NCBI GenBank assembly: GCA_021837545.1
Contig: JAKBFR010000155.1
Span: 1-5,197, forward strand
Source: Bacillota bacterium
Lineage (GTDB): Bacteria > Bacillota_A > Clostridia > Clostridiales > Clostridiaceae
Direction of reading: 5' to 3'
DNA length: 5,197 nt
The translations under genes were made by a program, and so were the position numbers. Each line of letters opens with the position of its first letter. Within the stretch, counting starts at the first letter, position 1. Of the stretch, positions 1-5,197 are shown one piece after another. A model generated the notes under the pieces. The model saw only the letters and a program-made list of their open reading frames with translations. It had not been told where the DNA came from and did not search any database.

Positions 1-582
1 AAAGAAAAAAAAGATAAAGAAAAATCAAAAAAACTAGAAAAAGAAAGCTTAGAGAAATTAGATAAAAAAGTTTTAGAAGAATTAGATAAAAAGAACTTAA
101 AAGAAATGAAAGGTTTAAAAAAGAACTTTGGCGGGAATTCCATTATGCCTATGGAGGTAATGTTAAAACAACTTGTAGGAGAAAATATTTCATTTAGTAC
201 TGTAGCTCGAAGTAATGGGTTTGTAACTAATGCAACTTTATTGAGTGTTAAAGATGGAATTGTTCACATGGACACTTCTCATAGTATTTTAAGTATTCCT
301 GTATGTGAGATTGTAGGAATTGAAAGTAATTTAATTCATTCTATAGAACTTCAATCTCTAGTGGAGACTCCAACAGAAGAATCCTATAAATATAAGGAAT
401 GGTCCCTAAGAAATTTATTTAGTACAATGATTGGAGAAAAGATTTTTATTGAAACAACAGGTTCAGGGAGTTTTGATAATATAAATGATAAAATAATAAC
501 TAATGTAGGTCAAGGAATTGTCGTATTAGATAATACAATGGCGATATCGTTGAGTAAAATCATATTAGTGGAAAGAAAATAA
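1..582 (+). CDS. Partial protein (5' end outside window) with Lys/Glu-rich helix and two beta-rich repeats, function unknown
   Basis: The frame is open from base 1, so the ATG at 106 is probably an internal Met; no convincing ribosome binding site precedes it. The visible part is 193 residues ending at TAA 580-582. Residues 1-45 are almost entirely Lys, Glu, Asp and Leu, which suggests a charged helix or coiled coil. Two similar segments follow. Repeat A (about residues 55-108) contains LVGENISFST and later GIVHMD; repeat B (about 138-192) contains MIGEKIFIET and GIVVLD. Both end in a hydrophobic I-I/L-x-V/I-E strand. The alternating pattern suggests small beta-barrels, perhaps Sm-like or similar to the DUF2642 type seen in some spore proteins of Firmicutes; this is inference from pattern only. 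A charged linker (about 115-133) joins the repeats. No signal peptide or membrane segment is visible in this portion. A stem-loop at 622-665 probably ends the transcript. I do not recognise the family with confidence. Confidence 0.75.
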   Translation, partial: KEKKDKEKSKKLEKESLEKLDKKVLEELDKKNLKEMKGLKKNFGGNSIMPMEVMLKQLVGENISFSTVARSNGFVTNATLLSVKDGIVHMDTSHSILSIPVCEIVGIESNLIHSIELQSLVETPTEESYKYKEWSLRNLFSTMIGEKIFIETTGSGSFDNINDKIITNVGQGIVVLDNTMAISLSKIILVERK

Positions 583-621
583 TACATGGAATATTTTAAG
601 CATTTAAAGTCAATAGAGTAT

Positions 622-665
622 ATGAAGAAATATCTCTACATTTAAAAGTAGAGGTGTTTCTTTAT
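622..665 (+). terminator. Stem-loop terminator after the partial gene
   Basis: The core stem pairs 627-639 with 648-660: 13 consecutive pairs, two of them G-U, around the 8-base loop 640-647. Pairing can continue outward to 622-665 with A-U pairs and one more G-U. The 3' arm runs into a T-rich stretch (TTTCTTTATGTTTA) rather than a clean T tract. It lies 40 bp after the stop of the partial gene and 118 bp before the chemoreceptor start, as expected for a transcript end. Confidence 0.7.
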
Positions 666-737
666 GTTTAATCTAATGGTTTAGTTATACCTAGAAATAT
701 TAACAATATTTTCATAAAGTATGCATTTGAAATAAGG

Positions 738-743
738 TATAAT
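738..743 (+). promoter_or_regulatory. Possible -10 element upstream of the chemoreceptor gene
   Basis: A perfect TATAAT lies about 40 bp before the ATG at 784, a sensible position for a transcription start near 750. There is no good sigma-A -35 box at 16-18 bp; the hexamer 17 bp upstream (715-720) is TAAAGT. TAAA would fit a sigma-D (flagellar) -35, but the -10 does not resemble GCCGATAT and the spacing is too long. The assignment is tentative. Confidence 0.35.
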
Positions 744-783
744 TTAAGATACAAAATTGATTTCATAGAAGGAGAGAATTAAC

Positions 784-2529
784 ATGAGACAAGCTATGCG
801 TAAGAAGAAGAAAACCTCTATAAGTGATAAATTGAGCAAAAGAATAATGATGCTGATAATTTCCATATTTTTAATAATAGTTATTGCTACATATTTCTTG
901 CTTCAATCAGCTATTAGCAAAGTAGTAGTAGCTGTAGGACCCGCAGTTACCACAGTAATTACTAATAGACTAGAAAAAGTAGATTATGATAAATTTTTAA
1001 GTGAAAAAGAAAATAGTGAAATTTATAAGGAGCTTAACGATGGAATAACTTTTTTAAGTGATAAGGGAAAGGACATTATACAAGAAATATCTATTGTTAC
1101 TTTAAATTCAGATAATAAGTGGACATACATTGTTGATAAATCTAAAGAAAGTCACGCAAAATTTGGAGATGTATTTGAAGATGCGTCTAATAAAATAATA
1201 ATTGAAGAAGCTCTAAATACTGGTAAACCAACAATTTCAGGTGTACAAAGGGATGTAATTAATAGGACATCCTCAATGAATACATACATACCTATTAAAA
1301 CACAAAAGGGAATGAATACATTAGTAATATTGAAGGTTAAATTAGATACTATATTGCAAGCGCAATTATTAATTTTACTAGGTGTCGTTATATTTTCAAT
1401 TATAGCTATTTTAATTATAAAATTCATGGTGAATAAAATTACTCACAAACAGACTAAATCAATAAATGTACTAGTAGAAAAAATGAGAGATATGTCCAAC
1501 TTAGAAGGAGATTTAACAAAAAGAATTCAAATAGATAGTAATGATGAAATTGGAGAATTAGCAGAAAGTACTAATAAAATGTTAGACACCTTCCAAGAAC
1601 TTTTGGTACATATTAGCAAGACCTCAAATAAAATTTATGAGATTGGAGAAAAATTTACGAATGCATTTGATAGGAATGTAGAAGAGTTTAAAGAGATGAA
1701 TGTAGTGACTGGAAATATTGCATCGAGAATAGATCAACAGACAGAAGAGTTGAATAGCTCTGCTAGTAACATGCATTATATTAATGATGCAGTATCTCAA
1801 ATTGCCAATAGTTCTCAAATGGTTACAGAACAAGCAATTGAAGCTAAAGATAATGCAAGTGAAGGAAATAGAACCATGATGGAGCTTGCAAGCCAATCTA
1901 AAGAAATAGTGGAGGTAGTAGGAGATACTTCGCAATTAGTTAAAGAGCTAGATGAGAAATCAGTAGCAATAAATGGCATAGTAGATGCTATTACAGCTAT
2001 ATCAGAACAAACCAATTTATTAGCACTAAATGCTTCTATTGAGGCGGCGAGGGCAGGAGAACAAGGTAGAGGCTTTGCTGTGGTTGCAGATGAAGTAAGA
2101 AAATTGGCAGAAGAATCATCAAAATCTGCAGAGGAAATATCTGAGCTTATTAAAGAAGTTCAAAGAGGAATAGCGGCTGCAGGTGGATCAATGGAAGGCG
2201 TGGCACACCGAGTTAAAGATGTATATAGTTATGTGGAGATAGCAGCTAATAAATTTGATAAAATAGCTAGTTCCATTAGCCAGGTTTCAGAAAAAGTAGA
2301 AGAAGTATCATCAGCTACTGAGGAAATGTCCGCAAATGCATCTACTATAAATAATCAAATTGAAAATTTAGCAAATATTTCACAAGAGAACAATCATGCT
2401 ACCGAAAGCGTGGCAGCAAGTATTCAGTATCAAGTAAATGAGGTAACAAATTTGCAACTTGTATTAAAAGAAATGGATGATTCTACATTGGAACTAATGA
2501 AGAAGTTATCAAAATTAAAGTTAATATAA
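784..2529 (+). CDS. Methyl-accepting chemotaxis protein (transmembrane chemoreceptor)
   Basis: 581 residues, complete. In this family the extracellular domain senses a ligand and the cytoplasmic hairpin controls the CheA kinase through CheW. A basic N-terminus (MRKKKK) precedes TM1 at about 21-41. An extracytoplasmic domain of about 150 residues (42-190) follows, then TM2 at about 193-214. A HAMP linker (about 215-270) carries the typical GDLTKRI and DEIGELA segments. The long signalling coiled coil follows, and its tip (about 407-426, [20 protein letters not shown]) is nearly consensus. Arms of about 150 residues either side of the tip fit the long 44-heptad class (estimate). ATEEMSA (511-517) is a likely methylation-type site. 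There is no C-terminal NWETF-like tether. The sensor domain has the size and mixed alpha/beta look of a single Cache-type domain, but its ligand cannot be read from sequence. The start is well supported by AAGGAGAG at 769-776, 7 nt upstream. It appears monocistronic. Confidence 0.96.
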   Translation: MRQAMRKKKKTSISDKLSKRIMMLIISIFLIIVIATYFLLQSAISKVVVAVGPAVTTVITNRLEKVDYDKFLSEKENSEIYKELNDGITFLSDKGKDIIQEISIVTLNSDNKWTYIVDKSKESHAKFGDVFEDASNKIIIEEALNTGKPTISGVQRDVINRTSSMNTYIPIKTQKGMNTLVILKVKLDTILQAQLLILLGVVIFSIIAILIIKFMVNKITHKQTKSINVLVEKMRDMSNLEGDLTKRIQIDSNDEIGELAESTNKMLDTFQELLVHISKTSNKIYEIGEKFTNAFDRNVEEFKEMNVVTGNIASRIDQQTEELNSSASNMHYINDAVSQIANSSQMVTEQAIEAKDNASEGNRTMMELASQSKEIVEVVGDTSQLVKELDEKSVAINGIVDAITAISEQTNLLALNASIEAARAGEQGRGFAVVADEVRKLAEESSKSAEEISELIKEVQRGIAAAGGSMEGVAHRVKDVYSYVEIAANKFDKIASSISQVSEKVEEVSSATEEMSANASTINNQIENLANISQENNHATESVAASIQYQVNEVTNLQLVLKEMDDSTLELMKKLSKLKLI

Positions 2530-2800
2530 AATGTAAATAATGTGTAAGAGAATTTATTCTGAAATTTTGGATATAATACTTTAGGTATCCCAATAAATTT
2601 GGAATTTCTACACAGTTTTGGTACGGTCTATTAAAGTCTAGGCATAGAGAAGAGAGATACTCTTCTTCTGAAATGTAGATAAATATGTGTAGATAAAAAG
2701 AATTTAACCATTAATATAAAATTAATTTGACTTATTGATTATATAATTTAAAATTAAAATATATAATAATAGAAATTAGCAATTGAAAGGGGAATTTTAA
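2530..2800 (+). other. 271-bp intergenic region with short repeats, no gene seen
   Basis: I find no credible ORF and no RNA family I can name. It contains a TATAAT at 2572-2577 without a matching -35. A 7-bp stem (AGAAGAG 2648-2654 with CTCTTCT 2660-2666) has no T tract. TGTAGATAAA occurs twice directly (2674-2683 and 2688-2697), and TCTACACA (2607-2614) is the inverse of TGTGTAGA (2686-2693). The 3' part carries the likely promoter of the metallochaperone gene. No convincing terminator follows the chemoreceptor gene. Confidence 0.5.
2727..2754 (+). promoter_or_regulatory. Probable sigma-A promoter of the copZ-like gene
   Basis: TTGACT (2727-2732, 5/6 match to TTGACA), a 16-bp spacer and TAAAAT (2749-2754, 5/6 match to TATAAT). 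The predicted start near 2761 gives a leader of about 40 nt to the ATG at 2801. The surroundings are so AT-rich that other -10 choices exist (TATAAT at 2742-2747 and 2762-2767), but neither has a -35 at proper spacing. Confidence 0.5.
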
Positions 2801-3013
2801 ATGAATAAAAAAATATATATTGATGGAATGAGTTGTGGACATTGTGTAAGTCATGTAAAGGAAGCTTTATTAGACATTGGTGCTATTAAAGTAAAAGTTG
2901 ACTTAGAAGAAAAATTTGCAGTAGCAGAATTTGAAGATGAAATAAATGATAATGAAATTACAGATGCTATCGAAGATGTGGGATATGAAGTAAGTGAAAT
3001 AGAAGAGCTATAA
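2801..3013 (+). CDS. copZ: CopZ-like copper chaperone (heavy-metal-associated domain protein)
   Basis: 70 residues, a free-standing HMA domain. Proteins of this family are cytosolic; they bind Cu(I) through two cysteines and pass it to a P-type copper ATPase or a copper-sensing repressor. The metal loop GMSCGHC (residues 9-15) gives the MxCxxC motif with Cys12 and Cys15. The C-terminal DAIEDVGYEV (about 55-64) matches the region of Bacillus CopZ that carries the conserved Tyr near the metal site. Length and the beta-alpha-beta-beta-alpha-beta pattern fit the family. The protein is strongly acidic in its second half. The start is supported by AAAGGGGA (2786-2793), 7 nt before ATG. A strong terminator follows at once, so it is monocistronic. 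No copper ATPase or CsoR/CopY-type repressor gene is in the window, so the copper assignment (rather than another soft metal) rests on the motif. Confidence 0.88.
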   Translation: MNKKIYIDGMSCGHCVSHVKEALLDIGAIKVKVDLEEKFAVAEFEDEINDNEITDAIEDVGYEVSEIEEL

Positions 3014-3030
3014 TATTTATTAACAAATTT

Positions 3031-3061
3031 AAATCTGCCTTTTGGCAGATTTTTTATTTTT
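3031..3061 (+). terminator. Intrinsic terminator of the copZ-like gene
   Basis: A perfect 9-bp stem, AAATCTGCC (3031-3039) with GGCAGATTT (3044-3052), closes a TTTT loop. It is followed by TTTATTTTT in the coding direction. It begins 18 bp after the stop codon. A classic rho-independent terminator for the + strand. Confidence 0.92.
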
Positions 3062-3075
3062 ATTAAAAATGGTTA

Positions 3076-3129
3076 GTCATATTCGAAAAATAACTAGTAT
3101 CTTTTACATGTTATTTTTTCGAATATGAC
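3076..3129. repeat. Long inverted repeat between convergent genes
   Basis: The left arm (3076-3094, 19 bp) and right arm (3110-3129, 20 bp) are exact inverse complements except for one extra T in the right arm (five A versus six T). The spacer is 15 bp (3095-3109), within which GTA/TAC (3097-3099, 3105-3107) could also pair. The arms begin and end with GTCATATTCGAA / TTCGAATATGAC. It starts 8 bp past the phospholipase stop codon (3138-3140, - strand), so it may terminate that transcript. However, its T run is inside the stem, and on the - strand the arm is followed only by CTAACCATTTTTAATAAAAA. It could also be a small palindromic repeat element. Confidence 0.8.
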
Positions 3130-3137
3130 CTATAAAG

Positions 3138-4061
3138 TTAAGATTCCTTTTGATACTTACATACATACTCATCCAAATTCCATGTAGATAAAAAAGCCTT
3201 AGCTTGTTTATATCCAGTTTTATATAACTCAATACTCTTTTCCTTCGTTAGATTAAAATCAGTAACTTGTATTCCACAAGTTGGAATTATAATAGAGCGA
3301 GAAATATTTTCTTCGCTTAAATATTCAGGTGTAGTTTTTGCTGACAGAGTTTGAGCAACAGCAAAAAGAAAAGATAGAGGATTGTGTTTTTCAGGCTTGT
3401 TCTTATCATTAGGGTCTAATTCAAATCTAAATCCAATGGTAGTAGACTTTGGGGTTGAAGCGACATCAAATATAGTTAGTGGAAAATTGCAGGTGATCCC
3501 TCCATCAACAATGTAGCAAACACCAGAAGGAGTATTAAGTTGTACTGGTTTGAAGTAAAAAGGAATACTGGAACTCATTCGCACCGCTTTAGCAATGCTG
3601 AATTCCATAGGATCTATACCATAATTGTGAAGATCATCAGGAATAATAAGCAACCTTTTATTTGTTATATCCGAGGCTACGATTTTTAATTTATATTCTC
3701 CATTTATATACACATCTTTAAATTTGCTAATCCCCTTATGTTTTAATAGGTTATCCATAAATTTTTCTAGGTAATCTCCAGAATAGAGACTTTGTTTTTT
3801 TATAATACCTAGAGGCTTTCCTAGTACCGGTAAACGTTGTAAATTATCTTTATCCATGAATTTAAGAAAGTTTATTTCAGTAAGCATCTTTCGAATTTCC
3901 TTTGAACTATAACCAGCAGAAATAAATGCAGCGATCACAGCTCCAGCAGAACACCCAGCTATCTTATCAAATTCAAAACCTTCATTTTCTATACAATTTA
4001 TTGCACCAACAATACCTATACCCCTCATTCCACCACCTTCAAAAACAGCATTAATTTTCAA
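3138..4061 (-). CDS. Patatin-like phospholipase (serine lipid acyl hydrolase)
   Basis: 307 residues from the preferred TTG start at 4061. Patatin-family enzymes cleave acyl chains from phospholipids or other lipids with a Ser-Asp dyad. All key elements are visible: the glycine-rich oxyanion loop GGGMRG (9-14), the nucleophile elbow GCSAG (36-40, Ser38), the segment RMSSSIPFYFKPV (161-173) typical of the family's substrate-side core, and DGG (186-188, Asp186) as the catalytic acid. No signal peptide or membrane helix is seen, so it is probably cytosolic or membrane-associated. The region after about residue 215 is the usual variable C-terminus. An in-frame GTG at 4070 would add three residues, but its G lies in the Shine-Dalgarno sequence, so TTG is more likely. 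The gene converges on the copZ-like gene, and a hairpin separates it from the holin-like gene upstream, so it probably has its own promoter; I see no clear one. Substrate and physiological role cannot be told from the sequence. It resembles the small bacterial RssA/YlbK-type patatins in architecture. Confidence 0.93.
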   Translation of the reverse strand: MKINAVFEGGGMRGIGIVGAINCIENEGFEFDKIAGCSAGAVIAAFISAGYSSKEIRKMLTEINFLKFMDKDNLQRLPVLGKPLGIIKKQSLYSGDYLEKFMDNLLKHKGISKFKDVYINGEYKLKIVASDITNKRLLIIPDDLHNYGIDPMEFSIAKAVRMSSSIPFYFKPVQLNTPSGVCYIVDGGITCNFPLTIFDVASTPKSTTIGFRFELDPNDKNKPEKHNPLSFLFAVAQTLSAKTTPEYLSEENISRSIIIPTCGIQVTDFNLTKEKSIELYKTGYKQAKAFLSTWNLDEYVCKYQKES

Positions 4062-4067
4062 TATATA

Positions 4068-4076
4068 CACCTCCTT
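4068..4076 (-). promoter_or_regulatory. Shine-Dalgarno sequence that decides the phospholipase start
   Basis: Read on the - strand, AAGGAGGTG occupies 4076-4068, a full-length match to the anti-Shine-Dalgarno sequence. The GTG within it (4070-4068) is the first possible start in the frame but cannot have a ribosome site at normal spacing. TTG at 4061-4059 lies 6 nt after this element and is the natural start. Confidence 0.75.
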
Positions 4077-4209
4077 ACTATTATTTATGTATCTGCAACG
4101 ATATAGGGAACAATTAAAACAAATTTTACAAACTTATTGACCTCTGAAAAAATAGCAAGTCAAAGATGCGATAGGTATTTTTTAGATGCTTTAATATATA
4201 AAAATTGAA
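4071..4209. other. Intergenic region between holin-like and phospholipase genes
   Basis: No ORF of interest is seen. On the - strand there is a TTGACT at 4163-4158, but no acceptable -10 at 16-18 bp. AGATGC occurs twice, 20 bp apart (4164-4169 and 4184-4189). The phospholipase promoter should lie here but I cannot place it. Confidence 0.4.
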
Positions 4210-4242
4210 TAAATCCTAGATTAATTTGAAATCTAGGATTTA
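4195..4242 (-). terminator. Hairpin terminator after the holin-like gene
   Basis: AAATCCTAGATT (4211-4222) pairs perfectly with AATCTAGGATTT (4230-4241). One more pair, 4210 with 4242, makes 13 bp around a 7-base loop. On the - strand it begins 3 nt after the stop codon (4246-4248) and is followed by TTCAATTTTTATAT, a moderately T-rich tail. It separates the holin-like gene from the phospholipase gene. Confidence 0.75.
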
Positions 4243-4245
4243 AAA

Positions 4246-5103
4246 TTATATACTTTTACGCGCATCAATTATTGTTTGATATAAAATTATCACAATACAA
4301 TCAATAATTTGATCTTTTTTCTCCTTAGTAGTTTTCTGAGAATAACAAGTGATTTTTAGTTTCTCCAAGCATTTATCTATTTTAGATTGATTTTTCTGTG
4401 AGAAATTTTTAATATATTTAGTTGGTATATTTTCTTCGGCCCATCTTTTATTCATATCTAGACGACCTAATTCTACAAAGGATAGTATTTTATAAAATAA
4501 TATATCTGGATTGTCATTAGTAGTTTCATCAATAAGCATAACTTGACTAATAATAGATTTCCATGCATTATATTTAATTTCTAAAAAAGTTCTCATATTT
4601 TTATCTTCGAAGGTAGGAATTTGATAATTTATTATATCATCAATATCAGAAAACTCTTTTTCCTTGTCTTTTGAAGTTTCTAATATAGTATTTAATCCAG
4701 GTATCTTTAAGATTTTAATTAATAAAGGTAAAATATTAGAAGGTATAGGAGCTCCTAGTAGAGTCAGATTTTCTAAAATACTGACACTCTCTGTAATTGC
4801 TAGGAAAGCTACAATGATTTGGGATAACATGGTTGTAGCTACTAGTGGATCTAAAATAATTTCAAGCAATCTAACTGTAATTATAGAAATTGTATAAGTC
4901 ATAACCTTTTTAGTGAATTTACATAGGCCTTTGCTGCAAAATCTTTTATATTTTATAGCAGTAGATATTCCTATAAGAGTATCTAAAATAATAAGCACTA
5001 AAAGAATAATATATGATGTTTGTATGCTTGTAAATATTTCAGAAAGGAAACCTAGTATTCCGGATACTCCCAATATTTTTAACAAGATATCGTTCTTGTC
5101 CAT
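4246..5103 (-). CDS. Holin-like membrane protein (TcdE/Cph1-type phage holin domain) with unusual C-terminal extension
   Basis: 285 residues. The first ~140 resemble the phage holin / toxin-secretion holin family that includes TcdE of Clostridioides difficile. Such proteins oligomerise in the cytoplasmic membrane and release lysins or toxins. Hydrophobic helices lie at about 30-49 (with the family-like ILDTLIGISTAIK), 66-84 and 89-110. The diagnostic stretch ESVSILENLTLLGAPIP (105-121) closely matches the family's conserved end, and a positively charged segment (51-66) lies between helices 1 and 2. A normal member ends at about 130-165 residues. Here a further ~140 residues follow: an acidic/charged linker (144-156), then a predominantly helical, soluble-looking domain (about 165-280) that I do not recognise. 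The start is set by GGAG (5115-5112), 8 nt before ATG. A hairpin follows the stop. No endolysin, phage structural or toxin gene is visible in the window, so a lysis role is not supported by context. Holin-domain confidence is good; function is uncertain. Confidence 0.85.
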   Translation of the reverse strand: MDKNDILLKILGVSGILGFLSEIFTSIQTSYIILLVLIILDTLIGISTAIKYKRFCSKGLCKFTKKVMTYTISIITVRLLEIILDPLVATTMLSQIIVAFLAITESVSILENLTLLGAPIPSNILPLLIKILKIPGLNTILETSKDKEKEFSDIDDIINYQIPTFEDKNMRTFLEIKYNAWKSIISQVMLIDETTNDNPDILFYKILSFVELGRLDMNKRWAEENIPTKYIKNFSQKNQSKIDKCLEKLKITCYSQKTTKEKKDQIIDCIVIILYQTIIDARKSI

Positions 5104-5160
5104 TTTTTCATCTCCATTAAATTATCAACAACAGTGCTGTAATATTAACCACTTTAGAAG

Positions 5161-5191
5161 AGATTTAGACTTCAGCTAAAATCTTATTTTT
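5161..5191 (+). other. Small hairpin followed by T-rich tract, upstream of the holin-like gene
   Basis: AGATTTAG (5161-5168) pairs with CTAAAATCT (5176-5184) with one bulged A, around a 7-base loop, and is followed on the + strand by TATTTTT. It looks like a weak + strand terminator, yet no + strand gene ends here. On the - strand it would overlap a TAA (5167-5165) that closes a short open frame from the window edge (ending KNKILAEV), which may be the tail of another - strand gene. Neither reading is secure. Confidence 0.25.
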
Positions 5192-5197
5192 CATAGG

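Noticed and set aside
586..645. Short ORF of 19 codons starting ATG at 586
   Set aside because: It has no ribosome binding site and runs into the terminator stem.
583..783. Cyclic-di-GMP or other riboswitch upstream of the chemoreceptor gene
   Set aside because: Clostridial chemoreceptor genes sometimes have GEMM riboswitches, but I see no matching conserved core here. The region is explained by a terminator hairpin and a -10-like element.
1152..2015. Open frames on the - strand inside the chemoreceptor gene
   Set aside because: They are antisense shadows of a strongly supported gene, with low-complexity unlikely proteins and no ribosome sites that I can see.
2530..2570. Terminator directly after the chemoreceptor gene (AGAATTTATTCT)
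   Set aside because: The stem is only 4-5 bp with a tiny loop and no following T tract.
2565..2670. Structured non-coding RNA between the chemoreceptor and copZ-like genes
   Set aside because: There are several short complementary segments (GTATC/GATAC, AGAAGAG/CTCTTCT) and a TATAAT at 2572, but stems are short, there is no clear -35 and no T-tract terminator. Not distinguishable from chance in AT-rich DNA.
3138..5103. Patatin phospholipase as effector of a CBASS-type anti-phage system
   Set aside because: No cGAS/DncV-like nucleotidyltransferase, Cap2/Cap3 or other partner is present in the window, and the adjacent gene is holin-like. The patatin has ordinary family features only.
4664..5179. 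Open frames on the + strand opposite the holin-like gene
   Set aside because: They lie antisense to a well-supported holin domain with a good ribosome binding site, and their products resemble nothing I know.

Overview
The window looks like chromosomal DNA from a low-GC Gram-positive anaerobe, most likely Clostridium or a close relative. The evidence is AT-rich intergenic DNA, strong AAGGAG-type ribosome binding sites, A/T-ending codons, a clostridial-style chemoreceptor and a TcdE/Cph1-type holin-like protein. The genus is inferred from style, not from a marker gene.

Left half (+ strand). Positions 1-582 hold the 3' part of a gene that enters from the left: a Lys/Glu-rich helical stretch followed by two related ~55-residue beta-rich repeats, function unrecognised. 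A long stem-loop (622-665) closes it. A complete transmembrane methyl-accepting chemotaxis protein follows (784-2529). A 271-bp gap holds short repeats and a plausible sigma-A promoter, then a 70-residue CopZ-like metallochaperone (2801-3013) with a clear intrinsic terminator (3031-3061).

Right half (- strand). A patatin-like phospholipase (3138-4061) converges on the copZ-like gene. A 19/20-bp inverted repeat (3076-3129) lies between them. The phospholipase probably starts at a TTG codon, because the Shine-Dalgarno sequence overlaps the upstream GTG. Further right is a 285-residue protein (4246-5103): a phage/toxin-secretion-type holin domain plus a ~140-residue C-terminal extension that I do not recognise. 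A hairpin just past its stop separates it from the phospholipase gene. The last ~90 bases hold its ribosome binding site, a small hairpin and possibly the end of another gene.

These look like independent transcription units (membrane sensing, copper handling, lipid hydrolysis, membrane permeabilisation) rather than one operon. The most unusual items are the C-terminally extended holin with no phage genes visible around it, its proximity to a phospholipase, and the tandem-repeat protein at the left edge. I see no convincing new multi-gene system, no CRISPR array, no insertion sequence, no tRNA or rRNA gene and no riboswitch I can name.
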